In this document: positions 40,874-48,627 of the stretch, piece after piece
How the letters are laid out: each line of letters starts with the position of its first letter
Numbering within the stretch: position 1 is the first letter of the stretch
Virus record (IMG/VR): IMGVR_UViG_3300009068_002792
Location: 1 to 55,569 of that record
Source of the DNA: a virus
Length of the DNA: 55,569 nucleotides
Reading direction: 5' to 3' (one strand)
The notes under the pieces: model-generated
What the model saw: the letters and a program-made list of their open reading frames with translations, nothing else
What the model was told of the DNA's origin: nothing
The model's database searches: none
Translations under genes and position numbers: made by a program

Positions 40874-41224
40874 TTATTCAGAACGAGCTTTTGGGTGTAC
40901 TTTACCTTTTCGTTTTTTAGACCAATCTTTATAATATTTCTTTTTCACTGGATCTTCACCACCATAAAGTTTTTTTCTTTTATCAGAAAGCTCTTGACTT
41001 CTATCCCAAAGATCACCCATCGTACCTTTTTGTTTGCCAGTTAATTCAGAGAATTGTCTTGCAGTAGATTCAGCATGTAGTTTATCATGAGTATTAACTT
41101 CTGGAGCAGTAAAAACTCTGTCCCATTTAATTCCATCTTCAGAATATTCATGAATATCATGCACACTTTGTATAATTTCTTTTACTTTACCAGTTTTAGG
41201 ATTTTGATATAAATAGATTGGCAT
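40874..41224 (-). CDS. FmdB-like N-terminal phage protein
   Basis: This 116-residue protein starts MPIYLYQNPKTGKVKEIIQSVHDIHEYSEDGIKWDRVFTAPE, like FmdB-type regulatory proteins but without the usual cysteines. It continues with a charged C-terminal part (KQKGTMGDLWDRSQELSDKRKKLYGGEDPVKKKYYKDW), a pattern I recall from phage proteins of unknown function. It sits between nrdA and a GT4 gene. Role unknown. Confidence 0.6.
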   Translation of the reverse strand: MPIYLYQNPKTGKVKEIIQSVHDIHEYSEDGIKWDRVFTAPEVNTHDKLHAESTARQFSELTGKQKGTMGDLWDRSQELSDKRKKLYGGEDPVKKKYYKDWSKKRKGKVHPKARSE

Positions 41225-41225
41225 A

Positions 41226-42317
41226 TTAGCTATTGATGATATTTAGAACATCATTTGCAAATTTTTCAGAGGTAAATTTATCTTGTAATTTTAATCCTTC
41301 AGAATTTAGTTTATTTGATTTAACTCTTTCGATTGCTTTTTCACATCCAGCAATAAATTCTTCATCATCAAATATAAAAATATTACCTTGATTAAATGGT
41401 TGGCCTTTATGAAAAAACATATTGTCTACTGCTTCAATCTTCGAAGAAGGTTCAACAAGAATTGAATTATCTTTATTAGCCCAATCTTTATATGAATGAG
41501 CATTTAAAATAATTGCATGTTTACCGATAGCAACAGAATGAAATTCTGGTAATCCCCAACCTTCTCCACCACTCATTCCAATAATAATATCTGCACTATT
41601 GAGATAATCATTATACATAGCATTTTTAGGCATATGTCCAATAAATGAAATATTAAAATATTGTTTACCCTCTAAAATGGAATTTAGTAAAGCCTTATTA
41701 TCTTCTTCTTTTAAGAATGGATTATAAATAGAACATTGCAAATGATATCTGGAATCATTACCAAATTTCTTAACCCAAGCTTGAATTACTTTCTTATGAT
41801 TTTTCCTTTTCTCTAGCTTACCTACAAGGTTAAAAACTATACGATCATCAGAGAAATATTTCTTTTCTAATCTTTTAAAATTATATTTATCAAAAGCTAA
41901 TGGTAAGAATTCTACATTAGAACATCCAAACATTTTGAATGTGTCAACAGTATAATTAGAAGAAAACAAAACCTTGTCTTGATTCTTAACAATATTTATT
42001 TCTTCTTTAGTAGGATTATCTAATTCATAAAATGAAAGAAGATATCTTTTATTTGATGGTGCGTCCAATGATCCATTTAGATGCCAAAGTTTAAATGCTG
42101 GGTCAGTTCTTTTTATCTTAGAAATAAAATCCGCTGTACGAGCTTGAATGAAATTGAAAAAACCTTCATCCGATTCTTGAGTAGATAGGTCATATCTATC
42201 GCCAATCGGATAAAGGATAAAATCGTTTAAATTTTTTTTATACAACTCTCTTAAAAGAAGAGTTGAAACTTGTCCAAAACTAACAGAGTTTACAGGCAAG
42301 TTTAGAGTGAAACTCAT
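41226..42317 (-). CDS. Glycosyltransferase family 4-like protein
   Basis: This 363-residue protein is a GT-B transferase. Its N-terminus (SFTLNLPVNSVSFGQVSTLLLREL) is followed by FNLVGKLEKRKNHKKVIQAW in the linker region and SADIIIGMSGGEGWGLPEFHSVAIGKHAII, where E-x-W-G-L-P-E-F-H provides the EX7E-like donor site. It sits away from the main glycan block, beside DNA-precursor genes. Possible targets include virion proteins or modified DNA bases, but nothing shows which. Confidence 0.75.
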   Translation of the reverse strand: MSFTLNLPVNSVSFGQVSTLLLRELYKKNLNDFILYPIGDRYDLSTQESDEGFFNFIQARTADFISKIKRTDPAFKLWHLNGSLDAPSNKRYLLSFYELDNPTKEEINIVKNQDKVLFSSNYTVDTFKMFGCSNVEFLPLAFDKYNFKRLEKKYFSDDRIVFNLVGKLEKRKNHKKVIQAWVKKFGNDSRYHLQCSIYNPFLKEEDNKALLNSILEGKQYFNISFIGHMPKNAMYNDYLNSADIIIGMSGGEGWGLPEFHSVAIGKHAIILNAHSYKDWANKDNSILVEPSSKIEAVDNMFFHKGQPFNQGNIFIFDDEEFIAGCEKAIERVKSNKLNSEGLKLQDKFTSEKFANDVLNIINS

Positions 42318-42613
42318 AGAATATCGTCTTCGACCTCTTCTATTACTGGTTTACTCTTTTGAACTGGCTTAACTGGAGCTTTAGCTTGAGTTGGGGCTGA
42401 AGTTTTAGATTCTAGAGGTTTAGAAACATAGAGTCTATAATCTGGAGCCTTTTCATTGGTCTTCTTGCTATTAGCGAAAACTACAACATCAATTCTTTGT
42501 CCATCGTGATCATTTATATAACCAGATAGAAAAGACATTCCTGTTTTACTTTTCTTTTTCCAAAGTGCGCCAAGTTCATTTTGGTTTTTATTTGTGTTTG
42601 TATTTGTACTCAT
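42314..42613 (-). CDS. Small phage protein, possible DUF736-like
   Basis: This 99-residue protein (ELGALWKKKSKTGMSFLSGYI...VVVFANSKKTNEKAPDYRLYVSKP) has a compact beta-rich N-terminal module resembling DUF736-type proteins found beside replication genes, and a disordered Pro/Ala/Lys-rich tail that ends EEVEDDIL. The acidic end suggests a protein-interaction tip. Function unknown. It starts at ATG 42613, 6 bases after a -10 box. Confidence 0.55.
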   Translation of the reverse strand: MSTNTNTNKNQNELGALWKKKSKTGMSFLSGYINDHDGQRIDVVVFANSKKTNEKAPDYRLYVSKPLESKTSAPTQAKAPVKPVQKSKPVIEEVEDDIL

Positions 42614-42619
42614 AGAAAT

Positions 42620-42648
42620 ATTATAGATTATTTATTATATTTTGTCAG
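42620..42648 (-). promoter_or_regulatory. Leaderless sigma-70 promoter of the gene at 42314
   Basis: CTGACA (42643-42648), 17-base spacer, TATAAT (42620-42625), then 6 bases to the ATG at 42613. It lies inside the 3' end of the sigma-factor gene. Confidence 0.62.
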
Positions 42649-43225
42649 ACGAAATATCACTAGATATTTTTTTATTAAGAAAGGATAACGCTTTATTATG
42701 AATATTAATGACTGTTTGGGTGCTTATATGCATTTTCTTACCTATCTTATTCCAAGGTTGAATTTTCCTATCAGAGAAATATCTTAAATTAAATATCTCT
42801 TTAACTCTAGAATCTGACATTTGATCAAGAATATTGAAAATTAAATCTACTTTTTCTTTATTAAGTAATGCATTATCAATTTGTTTGGATTGATTGTTTT
42901 CAGTAATATATTTGATATTTTCATTTTCCATAGATACATCTTTGCTCTGTTTATTAAATGTATTTAAACAATGATATCTCATTTGATTGCCTAACCAAGT
43001 AGAGAATTTAATCTTTTTATTACTTTTAAAACTTAAAGCAGACCTATATACTACATAAATTTTTTCAGAATTGAGATCTTCTAAAGATACTCCAATATCA
43101 TAACAGACCTTACAGTATTTTTGAAGCATTTTATTGCAGATACCTTGATGTCTTGAATAAAGTTCTAGCAAACTTTGTTCGCAATTATTTTTCTTGATCT
43201 TTTGAACTAGCTGTAAGTCTGTCAT
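42635..43225 (-). CDS. Phage-encoded sigma-70-family RNA polymerase sigma factor
   Basis: This 196-residue protein has a sigma region 2-like segment (about residues 50-92, ending FSTWLGNQMRYHCLNTF, a core-binding pattern) and a C-terminal region 4-like helix-turn-helix (PWNKIGKKMHISTQTVINIHNKALSFL). Region 1.1 and most of region 3 are missing, as in small phage and ECF-type sigma factors. It is likely to redirect host RNA polymerase, possibly to the GTGTAA promoters seen in this window. It overlaps the dNMP kinase gene by 41 bases. Confidence 0.72.
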   Translation of the reverse strand: MTDLQLVQKIKKNNCEQSLLELYSRHQGICNKMLQKYCKVCYDIGVSLEDLNSEKIYVVYRSALSFKSNKKIKFSTWLGNQMRYHCLNTFNKQSKDVSMENENIKYITENNQSKQIDNALLNKEKVDLIFNILDQMSDSRVKEIFNLRYFSDRKIQPWNKIGKKMHISTQTVINIHNKALSFLNKKISSDISSDKI

Positions 43226-43787
43226 ATATATTCCTTAAATTCTTTTGAATCAACTCGTATAAGAAGTTTGTATCTTGACAAGTTTCCCAACATATAGCAA
43301 AATCAGCGACAGCTTTTAATTTATTGTCGTTAGATTTTTCTTCTATATTAGCTGGAGGTACTAAGCTACCATCATCAAGCTTTCTAGACAAGTGAATCAA
43401 AATGCCATTATGAGATTTAATCCATGAATATTCATCTTCTTTATATTCTATATATCTCACATCAGTTATAATTGGAACAATGTTTTCTTCTTTAAGTTCT
43501 TTTACTTTATCATCTAATAAAGAGGTCCAATACTTTCCTTCAGTTTGAACTCTTCTGCATTTTCCATAAGCTACCATTAAAGGTCTTACTAACTCTTTTT
43601 CTTGACCTTCACATTTAAATAAGTCAATTTTAAATTTTTCTTTAGTGAACTCATTAAGCTCTTTTTTCAAGTCATCAGCAAAAGCTAATCTTTGAGACTT
43701 AATTTGTCTTTCTTCTAGGTATTTTTTCAAAATAGAGTAGAATGTGTCTTTACCACATCTGGCTACACCCGTTATGCCTATAATCAT
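43185..43787 (-). CDS. Deoxynucleoside monophosphate kinase
   Basis: The start is set to 43787 (MIIGITGVARCGKDTF), 7 bases after a -10 box, although upstream ATGs exist in frame. The 200-residue product has the P-loop GVARCGKD near the N-terminus and is followed by FADDLKKEL, TEGKYWTSLLDDKV, VPIITDVRYIEYKEDE and a lid-like ILIHLSRKL, the order seen in phage dNMP kinases such as T4 gp1. It would phosphorylate dNMPs for the dNTP pool. Confidence 0.75.
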   Translation of the reverse strand: MIIGITGVARCGKDTFYSILKKYLEERQIKSQRLAFADDLKKELNEFTKEKFKIDLFKCEGQEKELVRPLMVAYGKCRRVQTEGKYWTSLLDDKVKELKEENIVPIITDVRYIEYKEDEYSWIKSHNGILIHLSRKLDDGSLVPPANIEEKSNDNKLKAVADFAICWETCQDTNFLYELIQKNLRNIYDRLTASSKDQEK

Positions 43788-43794
43788 AACTCCC

Positions 43795-43823
43795 ACATTA
43801 CCATACATAAATATACTTGTCAA
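43795..43823 (-). promoter_or_regulatory. Leaderless promoter of the dNMP kinase gene
   Basis: TTGACA (43818-43823), 17 bases, TAATGT (43795-43800), then 7 bases to the ATG at 43787. The -35 box overlaps that of the opposite-strand promoter. Confidence 0.68.
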
Positions 43824-43845
43824 GGTTTTTATTATATTATATAAT
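43817..43845 (+). promoter_or_regulatory. Leaderless promoter of the membrane protein at 43852
   Basis: Plus-strand TTGTCA (43817-43822), 17 bases, TATAAT (43840-43845), then 6 bases to the ATG at 43852. The -35 hexamer shares bases 43818-43822 with the divergent promoter. Confidence 0.7.
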
Positions 43846-43851
43846 ATTATT

Positions 43852-44202
43852 ATGGATTTAATATTAGCAGGCTCATTATCAGCTTTTGCACTATTTGTAT
43901 GGTTTAAGACTAATTTCTTATATGAATATGTTAAATTATTTAAATTAAATAAATCAAAATTAATTCAAGAGTACGAAGCGTTTATTAAGATAACTCAACT
44001 TAATTTCTCTGAATTTCTTGGTTTCAAGAATACTTTCTTTTTTAAACTTATAAGTTGCCCATTATGTTTGAATTTTTGGTTTAATTTATCTCTAGTATTA
44101 TTTTTTGAATTTCCATTATACTATATTGGGTTATTATATGTAATATCTATTATGGAATATATGATATTGAGTATAGTTTTATCTAAATATGAAAACAACT
44201 GA
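43852..44202 (+). CDS. Small integral membrane protein with CPxC motif
   Basis: This 116-residue protein has an N-terminal helix (about residues 1-18), a charged loop, then a hydrophobic C-terminal half (about 68-110) with SCPLCLNFWF at its start. The C-x-x-C-x-x-F-W pattern occurs in small membrane proteins such as DUF1360, but the match is loose. It is followed by a 14-base overlap with the next gene. Function unknown. Confidence 0.6.
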   Translation: MDLILAGSLSAFALFVWFKTNFLYEYVKLFKLNKSKLIQEYEAFIKITQLNFSEFLGFKNTFFFKLISCPLCLNFWFNLSLVLFFEFPLYYIGLLYVISIMEYMILSIVLSKYENN

Positions 44203-44476
44203 ATTTAAGACAATTAAAGATTTTGTTGATTTTTTAAGTAAAAATATAGCTAATTCCAAATTATCAGATTTAATTTCAATAATAGATTATTATAATGGTA
44301 GTTTAGGTGGTTGCGGTTGCAGTAGAAATAAAAGAGTCCAAACACTAATAGACATATTTAATTACAAGATATTGAATTTAAATGCAGATTCTGCTCAAGA
44401 AATTAAAATATTAACCACTTCAGATATACTTATTTTCTATAAAGATAATACTCAAGAAATTCTAAAACAATTTTAA
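44189..44476 (+). CDS. Small protein of unknown function with GCGC motif
   Basis: This 95-residue protein has a helical N-terminal part, GGCGCSRNKRVQTLI at about residues 40-54 and a C-terminal part of mixed strands. The C-x-C-x-x-x-x-R-V-x-x-L spacing resembles that in the protein at 36083, suggesting a shared small metal- or protein-binding module. No family is recognised. Confidence 0.5.
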   Translation: MKTTEFKTIKDFVDFLSKNIANSKLSDLISIIDYYNGSLGGCGCSRNKRVQTLIDIFNYKILNLNADSAQEIKILTTSDILIFYKDNTQEILKQF

Positions 44477-44505
44477 TTGACAAGTATATATAAGTCATTT
44501 AATAT
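44477..44505 (+). promoter_or_regulatory. Leaderless promoter of the GMP reductase/IMPDH-family gene
   Basis: TTGACA (44477-44482), 17 bases, TAATAT (44500-44505), 6 bases to the ATG at 44512. It begins directly after the preceding gene's stop codon. Confidence 0.72.
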
Positions 44506-44511
44506 TAGGTT

Positions 44512-45609
44512 ATGTTTAAAACCGCTTTAAGTTACGATGATATATCTTTGCTACCCAATTTCTCTGATATCAATTCAAGAAAAGAAGTAGATACAACCAC
44601 TAAAATTTCAAGACATTTCCAAATCAAACTTCCAATTATATTATCTCCGATGGATACAGTATCATCTGTAAAATCATGTATTAAGTTAAATAAACTTGGG
44701 GGCGCTGGAGTTCTTCATCGTTTCATGTCGGTAGAAGATCAAAGAAGCAAAGCTAAATTCATTAAAGATGAAAGCAATCTTTGCATAACAGCAATTGGAT
44801 TAAGGGATGCCGAGGAAAGAATTCGTGCGACTAGCACTTATACAGATATTTACTTTTTAGATACAGCAAATGGTTTAGCTAAGAATGTGGAAGATTTTCT
44901 TAGATGGTATAAAACATCTGGATTTTCACAAGATGTAATTGTTGGAAATACCTTAACAAAAGAAAGCGTTTATAGATTAGCAAACCTTAAAGCAGATGGT
45001 TTTAGGCATCTTATTGGGCCGGGGTCAATGTGTCTTACTCAAGTTAAAACTGGTATTTGGTGTCCAAGTTTAACTGGTAATTTTTATGCATGGAAAGCAG
45101 TAAGAAACTGGGAGTTATCTCAAGTAGATTTATTTAAACAAGATAAACCAAATCCAGAAAATCGCCCAAGTATTCTTGCAGATGGAGGTATTCGTTATCC
45201 TAAAGATCTTGTTAAAGCTATTGCTAGTGGTTGCGATGCTGTAATTTGTGGAAGAATATTCGCTGGACTACTTGATGTTGTAGATGATGAAAATATTATT
45301 GAAAAAGATGGAAAGCTATTCGCTAAATACAGAGGAATGGCAAGTAAGGATGTAGTAGAGGATTATGAACTTCACGATGGAACAAAGAAAAATCTTTTTG
45401 TTGAAGGTGATAATACCTTGATTCCAATCAATCAAAGTGTTACAATAGAGGATGTTGTATATGATTTTATTAATGGACTTAGAAGCGCTATGAGTTATCT
45501 AGGGTTTAGATCTTTACAAGATATGCGAGGAGGATTATGGCTTGATACAATCAAAGCCGTTCAAGTAACATCTAATGCGATGTATGAAGGAGTAGCTCAT
45601 GGAAAATAA
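44512..45609 (+). CDS. GMP reductase/IMP dehydrogenase family enzyme, without CBS domains
   Basis: This 365-residue TIM-barrel enzyme has the catalytic Cys loop IGPGSMCLTQVKTG (C174), the phosphate loop ADGGIRYPKDLVKAI and the flap KYRGMAS. Its size and missing CBS pair resemble GMP reductase (GuaC, about 345 residues) more than IMPDH (about 490), but the two share these motifs. GMP reductase turns GMP into IMP, the substrate of PurA encoded nearby. The Cys-loop residues GSMCLTQ differ from the usual GS(I/V)CTTR. Confidence 0.75.
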   Translation: MFKTALSYDDISLLPNFSDINSRKEVDTTTKISRHFQIKLPIILSPMDTVSSVKSCIKLNKLGGAGVLHRFMSVEDQRSKAKFIKDESNLCITAIGLRDAEERIRATSTYTDIYFLDTANGLAKNVEDFLRWYKTSGFSQDVIVGNTLTKESVYRLANLKADGFRHLIGPGSMCLTQVKTGIWCPSLTGNFYAWKAVRNWELSQVDLFKQDKPNPENRPSILADGGIRYPKDLVKAIASGCDAVICGRIFAGLLDVVDDENIIEKDGKLFAKYRGMASKDVVEDYELHDGTKKNLFVEGDNTLIPINQSVTIEDVVYDFINGLRSAMSYLGFRSLQDMRGGLWLDTIKAVQVTSNAMYEGVAHGK

Positions 45610-45919
45610 AGAAATTAAATTCTACGATATTATTAAATATATTATTATAATTTTTATTTTTGCTTGGAGTAACTCCTCAGCAAAAGCACAAGCATGCAAA
45701 CCTCAGTCGTGTTTAGAGAGAGGCATGGATTATCATATTTTAAAAACTCAATATAATTCCAATTTTCAAATGGTCAAAATGCTGGAAAATCAAAAAAGCT
45801 CTTTAACAGTTATGAAACCAAACGAATCTATTCAAAGGTCTAGAATTCAAGCTGTGATCGGTGCAAAAGAACAAGAGAATTTTAGATTACAAAGAAAAAT
45901 GGATTATTTGACGAAATGA
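45599..45919 (+). CDS. Small membrane-anchored protein with an external helix
   Basis: This 106-residue protein has an N-terminal hydrophobic stretch (IIKYIIIIFIFAW), ending near SSAKAQA, which may be a signal peptide, and a helical outer part with Cys (ACKPQSCLERG). It overlaps the preceding gene by 11 bases, so it is co-translated with the purine enzyme. No family is recognised. Confidence 0.5.
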   Translation: MENKEIKFYDIIKYIIIIFIFAWSNSSAKAQACKPQSCLERGMDYHILKTQYNSNFQMVKMLENQKSSLTVMKPNESIQRSRIQAVIGAKEQENFRLQRKMDYLTK

Positions 45920-45920
45920 T

Positions 45921-46577
45921 ATGTATGATTATTTGATAATATCTGATATCCATCTTGGAGATAAAGATTGCAAATCAGAAGATTTACTTAAAGTTTTTAA
46001 AAAGTATAAAGCAAAAACAATTATAATTGCTGGTGATCTTTTTGATCATCATAATTTGCACAGATTAAAAGGCAGTCATTGGAAAGTTCTTTCTAAATTA
46101 AGAAAGCTTTCAAAGAAACACAAGGTAATTTACTTAATTGGCAATCATTGTTTTTTAAAAGCAGAGTTTATGAGCATACTTCTTGGATTCTATTGTGCAA
46201 ATGAGCATATTATAGAATATAATGATCAAAAGATTTTAGTTGTTCATGGAGATATTTTCGACATTTATTTCACAAAATATAAAGCAATTACTAATTTTAT
46301 AATTAAATTATATTATCTTGTTAGAAAATTCACACCATATGCAGATAACTTTTTTAGATTCTTTAAAGCCAGAACTAATGATTTTGTAGAAAAAAGTGGA
46401 GATGTTAAAAAGAATGCTTTGAAATATATTGAACTTAATGGTTATGATAAAGTCATTTGCGGTCACACTCATATGCCTAATCAAGATGAAAATTATATAA
46501 ATCTTGGAAGTTTTTGTGAATCAAAATCTTCTTTTGTTACAATAAAGAAAAAAGAAATAAAATTAAATTATATATGA
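45921..46577 (+). CDS. Calcineurin-like metallophosphoesterase
   Basis: This 218-residue protein has all the metallophosphoesterase motifs in order: SDIHLGD, AGDLFDHH, IGNHCF, VVHGDIFD and CGHTHMPN. The fold resembles LpxH/YfcE-like phosphodiesterases. A role in nucleotide or lipid phosphate metabolism is possible. It starts 1 base after the previous stop codon. The substrate is not known. Confidence 0.85.
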   Translation: MYDYLIISDIHLGDKDCKSEDLLKVFKKYKAKTIIIAGDLFDHHNLHRLKGSHWKVLSKLRKLSKKHKVIYLIGNHCFLKAEFMSILLGFYCANEHIIEYNDQKILVVHGDIFDIYFTKYKAITNFIIKLYYLVRKFTPYADNFFRFFKARTNDFVEKSGDVKKNALKYIELNGYDKVICGHTHMPNQDENYINLGSFCESKSSFVTIKKKEIKLNYI

Positions 46578-46987
46578 GAATTTCATTTGAACATATGGCA
46601 GTTAAATTTGCGCTAGATGCTTCTTTAAGATCAGAAGATCCACATAAAAAAGTTGGTTGCTCTATATTAAATAACGAAGGTAGATTATTGAGTATTGGAT
46701 ATAATGGATTACTTCCAAAGCAAGAGGTATCTCAAGATTTTTGGGAAAATAGAGATGAAAGAAGAAAATACGTTATTCATGCAGAAACAAATGCATTAGC
46801 TTGTATATCTAGATATGAACAACCTTATATTATGGCTTGCACATTATTACCTTGCCCAAGCTGTGCAATTAACGTTATCTCTCATGGGATTAAAAAAGTT
46901 TTGTATATTGAAGAATATGAAAGAGATAATTTAGCTCACGAAATATTTGATTTTCATAAAGTTTCTTTAAAAAAGATCAGTATTTGA
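46574..46987 (+). CDS. dCMP deaminase-like protein
   Basis: This 137-residue zinc deaminase has H69-A-E71 in VIHAETNAL and PCPSC (C94, C97) downstream, the zinc site of dCMP deaminases and of TadA-type enzymes. Length and SEDPHKKVGCSILNNEGRLLSIGYNG fit phage dCMP deaminase. It makes dUMP from dCMP for thymidylate synthesis. It overlaps the metallophosphoesterase gene by 4 bases. Confidence 0.85.
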   Translation: MRISFEHMAVKFALDASLRSEDPHKKVGCSILNNEGRLLSIGYNGLLPKQEVSQDFWENRDERRKYVIHAETNALACISRYEQPYIMACTLLPCPSCAINVISHGIKKVLYIEEYERDNLAHEIFDFHKVSLKKISI

Positions 46988-46999
46988 GTATAATATATT

Positions 47000-47170
47000 A
47001 TGACAGAAGATAAACAGCAGCAAATCATTCATTTACTTAATCAAATTATTGAAGCAGCTTTATTTCAAGATTTAATTGATAATGGTAAAAAAATGGACGG
47101 TGAAACTTGGCAAGTTCATCACTTAAGACTTTTAAGAGGATTGATACAAGATTATTTTAATGAAAAATAA
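47000..47170 (+). CDS. Small helical protein of unknown function
   Basis: This 56-residue frame (MTEDKQQQIIHLLNQIIEAAL..., ending YFNEK) is predicted helical and follows the deaminase gene closely. TATAAT lies 5 bases before its ATG, nearly the leaderless spacing, and its 3' end overlaps the next small gene by 11 bases, which supports both. No homologue is recognised. Confidence 0.45.
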   Translation: MTEDKQQQIIHLLNQIIEAALFQDLIDNGKKMDGETWQVHHLRLLRGLIQDYFNEK

Positions 47171-47315
47171 AAACAAATATTATGGCATTTACTCAAAGAA
47201 TGATAATTTCTTATATGGAGTATTTCCACTAAGTAAAGATGGCCACGAAAAAGCTAAAAATTATATCTCAAAAATTTCTAAAAATAAAAATGACTACTAC
47301 ATCAAGAAGAAATAA
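47160..47315 (+). CDS. Small basic protein of unknown function
   Basis: This 51-residue frame (MKNKNKYYGIYSKNDNFLYGVFPL..., ending KKK) is Lys- and Asn-rich. It follows the 47000 gene with an overlap, and its stop codon abuts the stop of the opposite-strand gene at 47316. Function unknown. Confidence 0.4.
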   Translation: MKNKNKYYGIYSKNDNFLYGVFPLSKDGHEKAKNYISKISKNKNDYYIKKK

Positions 47316-48305
47316 TTAATTATTTTCTGGTAAATTTGGATCGGCTAATCTAGGATTATGTACTCTTTTAGTTCCTCTTTTAAAGTTTTTAAAAACAGTT
47401 TTTACAATCTCAACTGGTTTCTCTATGATTTTTTCTACAATCTTTTCAACTATGATTGGTTCAGAATTGCTTTCTGTTTTGTTATTCTTTACAAGTGAAT
47501 TGTAAGCGATAACCAAACATACTGCTAGTGGATCAAAAACAATAACAATTAATACAATAAATATTCTTACTGCTGTTTCTATTTTTAATCCAAAAGCATC
47601 TGCTACAAATTTAAATGTTCCTATTTCCCCTTTAGTATTATCACTTTCAAGTTCTAGGATAGTTTGATTATTTTCTGTATTCTTTTTAGTTAAATCATCT
47701 AACTCTTTATTTACGAATGATATTTGTTCAAATAATGAATTGATATTTTGTTGAGAACCAGTAACAATCTTCTCTCTGCTTTGTATGAGTTTAGAATCAG
47801 TTACTTTTTCAGTTTTGCCACTACTGAATATTCCTCCTTCTGTTGTTTTAGTGATAGTAACATCTTGCTTAACTGCACTATCTAATGATGCTTGGTAAGT
47901 CTTTTGAAGTTCAATTAGGTCTTTTAATTTACTTTTATTGAAATCTATTTGGGAAATATAAAAAACTTGTTGAGATTTTAAACCCTGTATTTTATTTTGA
48001 TTTAAACTATATTGCGAAAAGTTTCTTTGAAATGCGTCCGAAAGAAACCCAAATATACCAAGACTTGTTATGCCCATTAAAAGTAAAGTTGCACCAAGCA
48101 TATATTTTTTAAGAATTTTATTTGTATCATTCCAATAGCGGTATAGATAACTCGCACTAATAAGTTTAGCTAATTCCATTGTTCCAGCCATAACAGCTAC
48201 GCTCCAAAAACTCGCTGCAAATAGTAGAGCTATTCCCTTAACAGAGAAAAAAGCTGCACAAGAAGCTAGCGCAAATGCTGAAAATCCTAATATATACTTA
48301 AACAT
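47316..48305 (-). CDS. Multi-pass membrane protein with a coiled-coil loop
   Basis: The start is set to 48305 because a GTGTAA motif lies 7 bases upstream and an earlier ATG overlaps that motif. The 329-residue product has three N-terminal hydrophobic helices (about 4-20, 25-45, 68-86), a long charged region with coiled-coil character (about 95-235) and another helix near residue 250-280, with a Pro/Glu/Lys-rich tail. I recall this type from several phages; its function is not known. Confidence 0.6.
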   Translation of the reverse strand: MFKYILGFSAFALASCAAFFSVKGIALLFAASFWSVAVMAGTMELAKLISASYLYRYWNDTNKILKKYMLGATLLLMGITSLGIFGFLSDAFQRNFSQYSLNQNKIQGLKSQQVFYISQIDFNKSKLKDLIELQKTYQASLDSAVKQDVTITKTTEGGIFSSGKTEKVTDSKLIQSREKIVTGSQQNINSLFEQISFVNKELDDLTKKNTENNQTILELESDNTKGEIGTFKFVADAFGLKIETAVRIFIVLIVIVFDPLAVCLVIAYNSLVKNNKTESNSEPIIVEKIVEKIIEKPVEIVKTVFKNFKRGTKRVHNPRLADPNLPENN

Positions 48306-48312
48306 AATATAA

Positions 48313-48318
48313 TTACAC
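48313..48318 (-). promoter_or_regulatory. GTGTAA motif, 7 bases before the start at 48305
   Basis: Minus-strand GTGTAA in an AT-rich region divergent from a plus-strand leaderless -10 box at 48352. Confidence 0.45.
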
Positions 48319-48351
48319 AATCTTTTTTCTTTACTTTTACCAATAATATAT

Positions 48352-48357
48352 TATAAT
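48352..48357 (+). promoter_or_regulatory. -10 box before the gene at 48364
   Basis: TATAAT followed by 6 bases and ATG. A CTTTAC -35-like hexamer lies 17 bases upstream. Confidence 0.5.
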
Positions 48358-48363
48358 CAATAT

Positions 48364-48627
48364 ATGGAAGAAAATACACAAAATACATCAAATACAGAAG
48401 ATAAGAGAATTGTATTACCAAATAATTCGTATGCCAGAGCAACTCCATTTTCTCCAGTAGTAAGAGTATTACCTAAAATATCAAGAAACTCTTATTGTCC
48501 ACTTAATAATGTTAAATTTAAAAAGTGCTGTGGCGCATCTGGACAAGATTATTGCACAAAGGCTAAAGAAAATCTAGAGAATTATGTCAATGATTTGAGA
48601 ACGAAAGATAATGATAAAAGCAGTTGA
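48364..48627 (+). CDS. Small protein with a SEC-C-like zinc motif
   Basis: This 87-residue protein has a polar N-terminus and CPLNNVKFKKCCGASGQDYC at residues 41-60, a variant of the SEC-C zinc motif (CxCxxxxxxKxCC) found in SecA tails and phage proteins. The spacing is similar but the first C-x-C is reduced to one Cys. It overlaps the next gene by 17 bases. A zinc-dependent protein-binding role is inferred. Confidence 0.6.
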   Translation: MEENTQNTSNTEDKRIVLPNNSYARATPFSPVVRVLPKISRNSYCPLNNVKFKKCCGASGQDYCTKAKENLENYVNDLRTKDNDKSS

